A stretch of DNA of 64,000 nt from Sutterella sp047777475 (GTDB taxonomy: Bacteria > Pseudomonadota > Gammaproteobacteria > Burkholderiales > Burkholderiaceae_F), in the NCBI GenBank assembly GCA_047777475.1, contig JBKEET010000003.1, positions 1 to 64,000 of the forward strand, read 5' to 3'. The notes beneath the pieces are model-generated. The model had not been told where the DNA came from, did not search any database, and saw only the letters and a program-made list of their open reading frames with translations. This document shows positions 16,119 to 25,497 of this stretch, in pieces (position 1 is the stretch's first letter; every line of letters begins with the position of its first letter). The translations under genes and the position numbers were made by a program.

Positions 16119-17628
16119 TCAGCCGAGCACCCGGCAGACGAACGTGATCACGAAAGCGGCAATGACGTTAAGCCACAGGCCCGCTTTGACCATGTCCATA
16201 ACGCGCAGGCGGCCGGTGCCGAACACGATCGCGTTGGGCGGCGTGGAGACGGGGAGCATGAACGCGCTCGAGGCGGCCAGAGCCGTGGTGAGCAGCAGTC
16301 CGTGCGGATCCATCTGCAGCGAGTCGGCCGCCGCTGCGATCAGCGGCATCATCGTCGCGGCCAGGGCCGTGTTCGACGTGAAGCCCGTCAGGAACTCGAC
16401 CAGAACTGCCACGGCGAAGATCATCACCGTCTCGCCGGTGCCCGCCAGAACCGTGGCCTGGGCGCCGATCAGTGCCGCAGCGCCCGTGCTCTGGATGGCC
16501 GCGGCCATCGTGAGGCCGCCGCCGAAGAGGAGCAGCACGTCCCACGAGACGACGTCCTTGGCCGTGCCCCAGTCAAGGGCGGCGACGCCGCGCCGGATAT
16601 CGACCGGGATCACGAAGAGCATCAGGCCAGCGCCCATGGCAATCACCGAGTCGGAGAGCGCCTTGAAGGGCTTCGCGCCGTCAATCTCCATGCCGCGGAT
16701 CACGGGGCCGAAGATCCAGAGGACGGCCGCCACGGCGAAGACCGCCAGAACGATCTTCTCGCCGCGGGACATGGGCCCGAGCTTGGCGATCTCGCCCTTC
16801 ACCCACTCCTTGCCCGCGGGAATGCCCTCGAGCTTGCAGGGGAAGATGAACTTGGTGAGCAGGATGTAGCTCGCCGGCAGCAGGAGCACCGTCACGGGGA
16901 GCGCGACCTTGAGCCAGTCGACGAACGAGACCGGCGTGCCGTAGGTCTGCTCCACGAAGCGCGCGTAAATGCCGTTGGGAGGCGAGCCGATGAGCGTCGC
17001 CATGCCGCCGATCGAAGCGGCAAAGGCAATCGAAAGCAGCACGCAGATGCCGAAGTTCTTCTCTTCCTTGGTGATCACCCTCGCTCGGCTGCGCGGAGCG
17101 CACGACGCCGAGCACGGCGATGGCGATCGGCACCATCATGGCCGCCGTGGCGGTGTTCGACACCCAGGCCGAGAGCACTGCCGTCGCGAGCGTCAGGCCG
17201 AGAATCATCTGATTGGGCTTGGTGCCGCAGACGAGCATCGTCATCAGCGCGATGCGCCGGTCGAGATGCCAGCGGTGGATGCCGGCCGCCAACAGGAAGC
17301 CGCCCAAGAAGAGGAAGATGGTTCCCGAGGCGTAGTTGACCATCGCCGCCTTGGCGGTGGTGATGTTGAGGAGCGGGTACATCACGAGCGGCAGCATGGC
17401 CGTCGCCGCGATCGGTATCGCTTCGGTGAGCCACCAGGTGGCCATCCACACCGTCATGCCGAGGCAGGCCTTGCCGGCATGCGAGAACGGAACGAGCTGC
17501 CCGTTCGTGCCGGTGTAGGCATCGGGAAGAATGAAATAAACGATGAGGCCGAGGATCGGTCCGAGTATCAGCGCCTTGAGCTTGCCGGAGGTAGACAAGG
17601 AGCCTATTTCGAGGTCAGAAGAGGGCAT
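16119..17628 (-). pseudogene. DASS-family (SLC13/CitT-like) anion transporter 1, frameshifted
   Basis: A divalent anion:Na+ symporter of ~500 residues is split into two frames. The N-terminal half starts at ATG 17628 (MPSSDLEIGSL, AGGAGG upstream) and carries the first SNTAT motif (WVSNTATAAMMVP). The C-terminal half carries IGGMATLIGSPPNGIY, the second SNTA motif (GFTSNTALAATMMP) and STPPNAIVFGTGRL. The frame changes at ~17078-17085, where ...RSAQPSE is followed by an extra G: GAGGGTGATC would read E-V-I-T as GAGGTGATC. The family moves C4-C6 carboxylates or related anions. Otherwise the sequence is well preserved, so decay is recent or the base is an error. Confidence 0.8.
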
Positions 17629-17702
17629 GGTTCCTCCTTTGGTATCGGCTTCATTATGAGACGGCCGCCTTTTTTTCATATAAGTCGGAGGACTCCGGCA
17701 AA

Positions 17703-17747
17703 TTGACAGAGGTCAACAAAATAGTGCTTTTTAACATTCAATTGACC
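17703..17747. promoter_or_regulatory. Repeated TTGAC half-sites upstream of DASS 1
   Basis: TTGAC-AGAG-GTCAA forms a palindrome at 17703-17716, and a further TTGACC lies at 17742-17747. These could be operator half-sites 75-120 bases upstream of the DASS 1 start. Confidence 0.35.
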
Positions 17748-17802
17748 TGTAGCAACCGCCGGCGCCGGCCCCGCCTGCGGGCATCATACACGATGCCTGT
17801 AC

Positions 17803-17817
17803 GTGTCTGACAGACAC
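17803..17817. promoter_or_regulatory. 15-bp palindrome GTGTCTG-A-CAGACAC
   Basis: A perfect inverted repeat with a one-base centre lies between the DASS genes. It is not followed by a T-run, so it is a protein-binding site candidate rather than a terminator. Confidence 0.4.
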
Positions 17818-17869
17818 CAAAACGCGTGACGCGCATCGGCGGGAGGGCGGCGGCCGGCGGAGAAAAGAG

Positions 17870-17897
17870 AAAAGGCTCCCGCCCGAAGGCGAAAGCC
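17870..17897 (-). terminator. Terminator of DASS 2
   Basis: On the minus strand GGCT-TTCGCC-TTCG-GGCGGG-AGCC forms a hairpin with a TTCG tetraloop followed by TTTTC. Confidence 0.6.
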
Positions 17898-17928
17898 CTT
17901 TCCCTGCCAGGAAGCTGTTGCCGAAGTG

Positions 17929-19436
17929 CTAGCCGAGCACCGAGCACACGAGCGTGATCACGAAGACCGCGGTGACGTTGAGCAGGAAGCCGGCCTTGAG
18001 CATGTCGATGATGCGCAGGCGGCCCGTGCCGAACACGATGGCATTCGGAGGCGTCGCCACCGGGAGCATGAAGGCGCTCGAGGCGGCCAGGGCCGTGGTG
18101 AGCAGCAGCCCGTGCGGATCGATCTTGAGCGAGTCGGCCGCCGCCGAAATGAGCGGCATCATCGTCGCAGCCAGCGCCGTGTTCGAGGTGAACTCGGTGA
18201 GGAACTCAACGAGCGTGGCCGTCGCCATCATCATCACCGTCTCGCCGGTGCCGGCGAGCATGGCCGCCTGGGCGCCGATCAGCGCCGCAGCGCCCGTGCT
18301 CTGGATGGCCGCCGCCATCGTGAGACCGCCGCCGAAGAGGAGCAGCACGTCCCACGAGACGACTTCCTTGGCCGTGCCCCAGTCGAGGGCCGCAACGCCG
18401 CGGCGCGCATCGACCGGGATGATGAAGAGCAGCAGGCCGCCGCCCATGGCGATCACCGAGTCGGAGAGCGCCTTGAAAGGCTTGACGCCGTCCATTTCGA
18501 AGCCGCGCACGAGCGGGCCGAAGATCCAGAGGAGCGCCGTGATCGCGAAAACCACGAGCACCGTCTTTTCGCCGCGGGACATGGGCCCGAGCTTTTCAAT
18601 CTCGCTGTTCACCCAGGTCTTGCCGCCCGGCACGCTCTCGAGCTTGCAGGGGAAGACGATCTTCGTGAGCAGGATGTAGGCGGCGGGCATCAGCAGCAGC
18701 GACACCGGAAGCGCGACCTTGAGCCAGTCCACAAAGGAGACCGAGATGCCGTAGGTCTGCTCCATGAAGCGCGCGTAAATGCCGTTGGGAGGCGAGCCGA
18801 TGAGCGTAGCCATGCCGCCGATCGAGGCGGAAAGGCAATCGAGAGCAGGACGCTCTTGCCGAAGTTCTCCTCGGCCGCCGTCATCGCTTCGCCCGACTGC
18901 GCGGAGCGCAGGACACCGAGAACGGCAATGGCGATCGGCACCATCATGGCCGCCGTGGCGGTGTTCGACACCCAGGCCGAGAGCATCGCCGTGGCCGCCA
19001 TCAGGCCGAGGATGAGCTGGTTCGGCTTGGTGCCGAAGAGCTTCATCGTCATCAGCGCGATGCGCCGGTCGAGATGCCAGCGGTGAATGCCGGCTGCCAG
19101 AAGGAAGCCGCCCATGAAGAGGAAGATCGTTCCCGAGGCGTAGCTCGACATCGCCTGCTTGGCCGTGGTGATCTGCAGAAGCGGATACACCACGAGCGGC
19201 AGCATGGCCGTCGCCGCGATGGGAAGCGCTTCGGTAAGCCACCAGGTGGCCATCCAGACCGTCACGCCGAGGCAGGCTTTGCCCGCGTGCGAGAAAGGAA
19301 CGACCTGGCCCGCTGCGTTCGTATAGGAATCCGGGAGCAGAAAGTAAACAATCAGCCCGAGGATCGGCCCGAGAATCAGCGCCTTGAGCTTTCCAGAGGT
19401 GGACAAGGAGCCTATTTCAAGGTCAGAAGAGGACAT
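17929..19436 (-). pseudogene. DASS-family anion transporter 2, frameshifted
   Basis: This tandem paralog of DASS 1 has very high similarity over its full length. The N-terminal frame starts at ATG 19436 (MSSSDLEIGSLSTSGKLKAL, GGAGGG upstream) and runs to ...NFGKSVLLSIAF. The rest (SIGGMATLIGSPPNGIYARF to the C-terminus, with SNTALAATMMPL and TPPNAIVFGTGRL) is in another frame. Comparison with DASS 1 shows one base missing at ~18830/18831: GCGGCAAAGG in copy 1, GCGGAAAGG here. The break site differs from that in DASS 1, so the two lesions are independent. If translated, it would be a Na+-coupled carboxylate carrier. Confidence 0.8.
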
Positions 19437-19632
19437 AGTCCCTCCGTCGTTTCGTTGGATTATCAGGAGCGCCGGTGCGTTATCTAATGTAAGCATTCGG
19501 CGTGGAATTGATAGTAATCAAGCGAAACGACGGAATCAAAACGCCATTTATTCGGGAAAACCCTCTTATATTTTTTATTTTCTCACAATATAAAAATTAT
19601 TTTCTTGTTGTGGACATGTATGAATTTTTTAT

Positions 19633-19642
19633 AGGGTTAACC
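19633..19642. promoter_or_regulatory. AGGGTTAACC motif upstream of DASS 2
   Basis: This motif lies ~195 bases upstream of the DASS 2 start in an AT-rich stretch (19500-19660) and is followed by TATATCT, as at 4530. It may be a regulatory element shared with the fcc/fadD region. Confidence 0.3.
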
Positions 19643-19705
19643 ACTAAAACGTATATCTGAACGCCAAAAACAGATAGTTCTGATGTCTCAAAGCGGTTGA
19701 CGTTT

Positions 19706-20794
19706 TCAATTGAAATCGGCCGGCCAAAGCGCCTTCACCGCCTCGGCGGCGCTGCGCCAGGCGCTGCGGCCCGCCGACTGCCCGAGCGGCATCGCGGTGA
19801 GATCGAAGCGCCCGAGCGCTTCTGCCTTGTCGGAGAGCGCCCTCATGAGCATGCCCTGCAGGGGGCGCGGCGCAGTATGCGTCTCGTAATCGGCCAAGGC
19901 TTCGACAAGGCCGTTTTTGAGCACGCGCGAGAAGCACCCGTCGTAAACCCGCGTCATCACGGTGTCGGCGGCCGAGGCATAGAGCGAGGCGTCCCGCAGG
20001 GCCTTGCCCGCCCCGGATTCGGCGGCGGTGATGAAGGCCGTGCCCGCCATGACGCCCGCCGCGCCGAGCGCGGCGGCGGCCTTCGCCTGCTCCGGGCGCG
20101 CGATGCCGCCCGCGGCGACGACCGGCAGCCCCGTGGCGCGGGCGGCGGCGGGAACCAGGGCCATGAGGCCCACCATCGCCGTGTCGGCGTCCTCGAAGGC
20201 CCAGCGCGGGCCGGCCGCCTCGGAGCCCTGGCAGACGATCGCATCGGCCTTGGCCGCGCGGAGCACCTTGGCCTCGCGAAGCGTCGTGGCGGCGCCCATG
20301 TTCACGATGCCGCGCGCCCTCAGCGCATCGGCCTCGGGTTCCCTGAAGCCGCCGAAAACCGAGAGCATCGCCGCGGGGCGCGCGCCGCAGGCCGCTTCGA
20401 ACTGCTCGCCAAAGCGGGGCGCGCGCTCGAAGCGCAGGTCGTAGGCCTCCTCGAGCTTCCCGTCGGTGCCGTCGGGGAGCCCGAGCTCGGAGAGGAGCGC
20501 CGAGATGCCGTCGGCGAAGACGCCGATCGCCTTCGGGTCGGGCAGCGTTCTCGGCTGCACCTCAAGCGCGACGGCAAAGGGCTTGGCGGTGAGCGAGCGC
20601 ACCTTGGCGGCAAAGGCCTCGATGTCGGCGGGGCTCATGACGAAAGCCGGCACGACGCCGAGGCCGCCCGCCTCGGAGACGGCGGCGACAAACTCGGGCG
20701 TTGCAACCTTCCTCATCGGCGCGCTCAGCACCGGGCGCTCGATTCCGAGAAGCGCGGTAAGGCCCGCGCGGCGTTCTTCCTGCTCTGTCATCAT
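19706..20794 (-). CDS. Nitronate monooxygenase-like FMN protein (catalytic His not found)
   Basis: A ~362-residue TIM-barrel flavoprotein of the 2-nitropropane dioxygenase/NMO family: PVLSAPMRKVATPEFVAAVSEAGGLGVVPAF at the N-terminus, then VNMGAATTLREAKVLRAAKADAIVCQGSEAAGPRW, LPVVAAGGIA and ALGAAGVMAGTAFITAAES for FMN phosphate binding. The family oxidises nitronates such as propionate 3-nitronate, and relatives include enoyl-ACP reductase FabK. In class I NMO the G.EAGGH segment supplies a catalytic His; here it reads GSEAAGPRW with Pro instead. The true activity is uncertain. Two adjacent ATGs (20794, 20791) are possible starts. Confidence 0.7.
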   Translation of the reverse strand: MMTEQEERRAGLTALLGIERPVLSAPMRKVATPEFVAAVSEAGGLGVVPAFVMSPADIEAFAAKVRSLTAKPFAVALEVQPRTLPDPKAIGVFADGISALLSELGLPDGTDGKLEEAYDLRFERAPRFGEQFEAACGARPAAMLSVFGGFREPEADALRARGIVNMGAATTLREAKVLRAAKADAIVCQGSEAAGPRWAFEDADTAMVGLMALVPAAARATGLPVVAAGGIARPEQAKAAAALGAAGVMAGTAFITAAESGAGKALRDASLYASAADTVMTRVYDGCFSRVLKNGLVEALADYETHTAPRPLQGMLMRALSDKAEALGRFDLTAMPLGQSAGRSAWRSAAEAVKALWPADFN

Positions 20795-20891
20795 GAAGCC
20801 CTCAAAAAGTGTGAAAATAGCACCCGCATTCTACTGTTCAACCCGCAACAAAGCCGCGCGCCGCGCCGCAGGCGCGCGCCCCCAATGATCT

Positions 20892-21981
20892 ATGAGTAAG
20901 AAAACCGTCGTCCTCGGCCTCTCGGGCGGAGTCGACTCTTCCGTGAGCGCCTGGCTCCTCAAGGAGCAGGGCTACAACGTCATCGGCCTTTTCATGAAGA
21001 ACTGGGAGGACGACGACGACAGCGAATACTGCTCGTCGCGCCAGGACTTCATCGACGCGAGCGCCGCCGCCGACACCGTGGGGCATCGACATCGAAGCGG
21101 TCAACTTCGCCAAGGAATACAAGGAGCGGGTCTTTGCGGACTTCCTGCGCGAGTACAGCGCGGGCCGCACCCCCAATCCGGACGTGCTCTGCAACGCCGA
21201 GATCAAGTTCCGCGCCTTCCTCGACTACGCCATGAACATGGGCGCCGACCTCATCGCCACGGGACACTACGCGCGCGTGCGCCATACCGACGCGGGCGTC
21301 GAGCTGCTGCGCGGCGTCGACCCGGGCAAGGACCAGAGCTATTTCCTGCACCGCCTCACGCAGGAGCAGCTCTCGCGCGTGCTCTTCCCCGTCGGCGGCA
21401 TGCTTAAGACCGAGGTGCGCCGCATCGCCGCCGACATCAGGCTGCCTAACGCGAAAAAGAAGGACTCGACGGGCATCTGCTTCATCGGCGAGCGCCCTTT
21501 CAGGCAGTTCCTCAACCGCTACCTGCCGACCAAGCCCGGCCCCATCAAAACGCCCGAAGGCAAGGTGATCGGCGAGCACATCGGGCTCGCCTTCTACACG
21601 ATCGGCCAGCGCAAGGGCATCGGCATCGGCGGCCGTGCGGACGGCAACGGCGAGCCCTGGTTCGTCGCCAGGAAGGATCTCGCGACCAACACGCTCTGGG
21701 TCTGCGAGGGGCACGACCATCCGTGGCTGCTGAGCCACCGGCTGCGCGCCGTGCAGCCGAGCTGGGTCGCGGGGCACGCGCCCGAGAGCGCCGAGGGCCT
21801 CACCGTCAAGACGCGCTACCGCCAGCCCGACGATCCCTGCACGATTTCGGACGTGAGCGACGGCGGGTTCACGCTCAGCTTCGAGAAGCCCCAGTGGGCC
21901 GCGACGCCCGGCCAGAGCGCCGTGCTCTACTGCGGCGACGTGTGCCTGGGCGGCGGCTTCATCGACGCGACCAAGCCGTAA
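20892..21981 (+). pseudogene. mnmA: tRNA-specific 2-thiouridylase MnmA, frameshifted (possible sequence error)
   Basis: MnmA transfers sulfur to U34 of tRNA-Lys, -Glu and -Gln. The first frame gives the PP-loop GLSGGVDSSVSAWLLKEQGY and KNWEDDDD and then fails after ~64 residues. The second gives NPDVLCNAEIKF (catalytic Cys), GHYARV, GKDQSYFLHRL and STGICFIGERPFRQFL (second Cys) through a normal C-terminus. The frame is restored by removing one G from the GGGG run at 21080-21083 (GACACCGTGGGGCATCGACATC, expected D-T-V-G-I-D-I). The rest is intact and the enzyme is usually important, so a sequencing indel is the simplest explanation. Confidence 0.85.
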
Positions 21982-22008
21982 GGCGCGCGGCCTCCCGAAA
22001 AAAACATA

Positions 22009-22045
22009 AAAGGCTGCCGGTTTTCGCTGACCGGCAGCCTTTTTC
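22009..22045. terminator. Bidirectional terminator mnmA / terC
   Basis: The AAAAGGCTGCCGGT / ACCGGCAGCCTTTTT stem with an 8-base loop lies between convergent genes. Confidence 0.85.
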
Positions 22046-22071
22046 ATGGTTCGAAAGCGGCTTGGCGTGCT

Positions 22072-22836
22072 TTACGACCCGCTCTTTCCGGCGGCGTCGC
22101 CCTGGATCTTCTTTGACTTCTGCTTGGCCATGATCGCTTTCATCTTCGCCTTCGACCAGAAGTAGCCGATCACAAGCACCAGCGCCGCGCAGGCGATGCT
22201 CACCGGATAGTGCAGCGTGAAGGCGAGCTCGGGCCAATGCGTGGTGACGTAGTTGTCCGACGTGATCATGCCGCCGGCGATCCAGCCGAGCATGCCGGCG
22301 CCGAACCACACGATGATCGGGAAGCGGTCGAGCAGCTTCAGGATCACGGTCGAGCCGAACACGATGAAGGGCACCGAAACAAGCAGGCCGAAGATGACGA
22401 GCAGCGTCTGGTGCGCCTCGTGCGCCTGCTGGGCGGCGCCCGCGATGGCGATCACGTTGTCGAAGCTCATCGCGAAGTCGGCCATGATGATGGTGCGGAT
22501 CGCGCCGAGCAGCTTCTGGCTGCCCGCCACGCTGTGCTCGTCGTTGTCGTCGGGCAGCAGGAGCTTCGCGCCGATCCACAGCAGCAGGCAGGCGCCGGCC
22601 ACCTTGAGGAACGGCAGGTCGAGCAGCATCACCGCGAAGGTGATGAGGATGACGCGCAGCGTGATGGCGCCGAGCGTGCCCCAGAAAATGCCTTTGGATC
22701 TCTGTTCGTGGGGCAGATTGCGGCAGGCCATGGCGATCACCACGGCATTGTCGCCGCCGAGCAGGACGTCGATCATGATGATCTGGCCGACTGCCGCCCA
22801 GTTCAGATTGACAAGCAGGTCAATAAGAGATTCCAA
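22072..22836 (-). CDS. TerC-family integral membrane protein (YjbE type)
   Basis: This 254-residue protein has about seven membrane helices. Two copies of the TerC acidic membrane motif are visible: IDVLLGGDNAVVIAMA (near residue 23) and MADFAMSFDNVIAIAG (near 118). TerC/YjbE proteins are implicated in metal (Mn2+) export or metal loading of secreted proteins. The C-terminal tail is lysine-rich and cytoplasmic. It is separated by ~135 bases from recX and does not look co-regulated. Confidence 0.83.
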   Translation of the reverse strand: MESLIDLLVNLNWAAVGQIIMIDVLLGGDNAVVIAMACRNLPHEQRSKGIFWGTLGAITLRVILITFAVMLLDLPFLKVAGACLLLWIGAKLLLPDDNDEHSVAGSQKLLGAIRTIIMADFAMSFDNVIAIAGAAQQAHEAHQTLLVIFGLLVSVPFIVFGSTVILKLLDRFPIIVWFGAGMLGWIAGGMITSDNYVTTHWPELAFTLHYPVSIACAALVLVIGYFWSKAKMKAIMAKQKSKKIQGDAAGKSGS

Positions 22837-22971
22837 AATAGCCTCCGGAGCTGTTCAGGGTGTGGAAAATACGGTTGATTTTATCAAGGCGCGGCCGCGC
22901 CCTCTGCGCGATTTCGGCGTTTTGCCGCTCAATCCCTTCTGCCGCAAGGAAAAGAAGCGTCCGCCCGCTTT

Positions 22972-23802
22972 TCAGCTCTCCCCGTCCGGGATTTCCACCC
23001 TGCCGCGCAGCACGCGCTCGATCGAATTCATGGAAAAGCCGCGGTAGAGCAGGTAGCGCACCTGACGGTCGCGCTCCCTGCGGTCGGCGGGCAGCGCGCT
23101 GAAGCGGCGGCGCCACACGCGCCACGCCCTCACCTCTTCGCTTTCCCCGATCGTATCGAGCGCCGCCTTCGCCTTTTCGGGCGACACGCCGCTCATGATG
23201 AGCTCCCTTTTTATCCGCGCGTCCCCCATCGAGGCCGCCCGCACGCGGGCCCTGCCCTCGGCGAAGCGCTCGTCGGAGAGGTAGCCGAGCTTCTCGAGCC
23301 GCTCGAGTGCCTCGTCGATCTCGCCCTCGCGCTCCTCGCCGAGCTTGCGCAGGAGCTTCTCGCGGAGCTCCTTTTTCGAGTGCTCGCGGCGCGCGAGCGC
23401 CGCCACGGCGCGGGCAAAGACCGAAAGCTCGGGCCGCGGCGCGCGGCGGGCTTTCTTCGCCTCGCTGCGGCGCTCAAGCTCCTCGGGATCGTTGCAGAAG
23501 TCGTCCTCGCTTGAGAACGTGCTTCTCTGGCGGCGCGGCAGCACCTTCGGGCGCACGCGCACGATGCCTTCCTCCGCCGGGTCGGCGCTCCTCAGGGCGC
23601 GGGGCGCGGCAGGGCGCGCGCGGCGCTCCGCCGCGCAGGGCCGCTCAGGCCCTGAGCTTTCGGCCTCGCCTGCCGCAAAGGGCGCCTCTTCCTGCGCGGG
23701 ACGCTTTTCGGGCGCCTCAAGCGCATCCGCTTCCTCGAGGCCGTCGTCGCCCCAGAGCACGAGCGTGCCGCGTCCGAAATCTCCGTCCTTGGTTCTGCTC
23801 AT
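22972..23802 (-). CDS. recX: RecX regulatory protein with long N-terminal extension
   Basis: RecX binds RecA filaments and modulates recombination. The C-terminal ~155 residues are the RecX three-helix repeats (FARAVAALARREHSKKELREKLLRK, LGYLSDERFAEGRARVRA, DARIKRELIMSGVSPEKAKAAL). About 120 residues before them are low-complexity, charged and Arg/Ala/Glu-rich, which typical RecX lacks. ATG 23802 (MSRTKDGDFG) with GGGAAG upstream is preferred to an earlier frame start. It follows recA in the same direction, with a hairpin between them. Confidence 0.82.
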   Translation of the reverse strand: MSRTKDGDFGRGTLVLWGDDGLEEADALEAPEKRPAQEEAPFAAGEAESSGPERPCAAERRARPAAPRALRSADPAEEGIVRVRPKVLPRRQRSTFSSEDDFCNDPEELERRSEAKKARRAPRPELSVFARAVAALARREHSKKELREKLLRKLGEEREGEIDEALERLEKLGYLSDERFAEGRARVRAASMGDARIKRELIMSGVSPEKAKAALDTIGESEEVRAWRVWRRRFSALPADRRERDRQVRYLLYRGFSMNSIERVLRGRVEIPDGES

Positions 23803-23824
23803 CGGTTTCGCTTCCCATTCATGC

Positions 23825-23862
23825 GAAAAAGGGGCTCTCCCAAGAAGAGACACCCCTTTTCC
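23825..23862 (-). terminator. Intercistronic terminator/attenuator recA-recX
   Basis: On the minus strand GGGGTGTCTC-TTCTTGG-GAGAGCCCC followed by TTTTT lies between the recA stop and the recX start. As known for E. coli, recX could be expressed by read-through. Confidence 0.6.
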
Positions 23863-23886
23863 TGCAGTCCGGAGCTTCAGGCTCCT

Positions 23887-25041
<1,155 letters not shown>

Positions 25042-25223
25042 CGCGTGTCTCCTTATTATTTTTCAATGATTGCACCGGCGCTAATTGCCGAATGCAAAAT
25101 AAAGGATCATTTTATTAAACTCTATCGCAGTTTTATGAAAATTTTATTTCTAAACCCATTGGAAAATGGATCGATCAAAAACTGCCGACAGACACATGAT
25201 GCCTGAAAAAATCGTGTTTCGCT

Positions 25224-25266
25224 AGTCTCTTTTGTTAGGGATAACCCTAACCAATGAGACTTTTTA
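25224..25266 (+). terminator. Long hairpin with T-run upstream of the tRNA cluster (terminator or operator)
   Basis: The outer arms AGTCTC/GAGACT and inner arms GTTAGGG/CCCTAAC (25234-25251) give a near-continuous ~17-bp stem followed by TTTTT. No plus-strand gene precedes it, so it could end an unannotated small RNA. Confidence 0.45.
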
Positions 25267-25321
25267 TCGTACGATCAAAAGCGGCCGGAAAATCATTTTT
25301 CGGGCGCAGATCTGCGTGCCC

Positions 25322-25350
25322 TTGACAAACCGATCAAATGTGTGCAGAAT
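25322..25350 (+). promoter_or_regulatory. Promoter of the tRNA-Lys cluster
   Basis: A perfect -35 TTGACA (25322-25327), a 17-base spacer and CAGAAT (25345-25350) lie about 50 bases before the first tRNA. Confidence 0.7.
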
Positions 25351-25402
25351 TCATGCCCTCAGCTTGATGTTCGTCTTATGACGCTTTGAGCCTGGCAACG
25401 GT

Positions 25403-25478
25403 GGGTCGTTAGCTCAGTTGGTAGAGCAGCGGACTTTTAATCCGTTGGTCGCGGGTTCGAGCCCCACACGACCCACCA
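25403..25478 (+). tRNA. tRNA-Lys (anticodon TTT)
   Basis: 76 bases with acceptor stem GGGTCGT/ACGACCC, A discriminator and encoded CCA. The anticodon stem is GCGGA/TCCGT with loop C-T-TTT-A-A, giving UUU for lysine. First of a three-gene Lys cluster. Confidence 0.95.
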
Positions 25479-25497
25479 CGCTGAAAAATTTAGGAAT

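Larger units (their letters stand above)
17629..17928. other. Intergenic region between DASS 2 and DASS 1
   Basis: These 300 bases carry the DASS 2 terminator, a palindrome GTGTCTG-A-CAGACAC, a GGCATC/GATGCC hairpin (17780-17797) and three TTGAC half-sites upstream of DASS 1. There is no coding signal. Confidence 0.5.
25042..25402. other. Intergenic region recA / tRNA-Lys cluster
   Basis: These AT-rich 361 bases contain the recA leader, a long imperfect hairpin with a T-run (25224-25265) and the tRNA promoter. No open frame has coding character. A small RNA on the plus strand ending at the hairpin is possible but unproven. Confidence 0.45.

Noticed and set aside
16119..19436. Programmed frameshifting in the DASS genes
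   Set aside because: The two paralogs break at different places (about 17080 and 18830), one by insertion and one by deletion, with no shared slippery site, so a conserved recoding mechanism is unlikely.
25042..25402. SOS (LexA) box upstream of recA
   Set aside because: No CTGT-N8-ACAG was found. CTGCCGACAG near 25186 has the wrong spacing.
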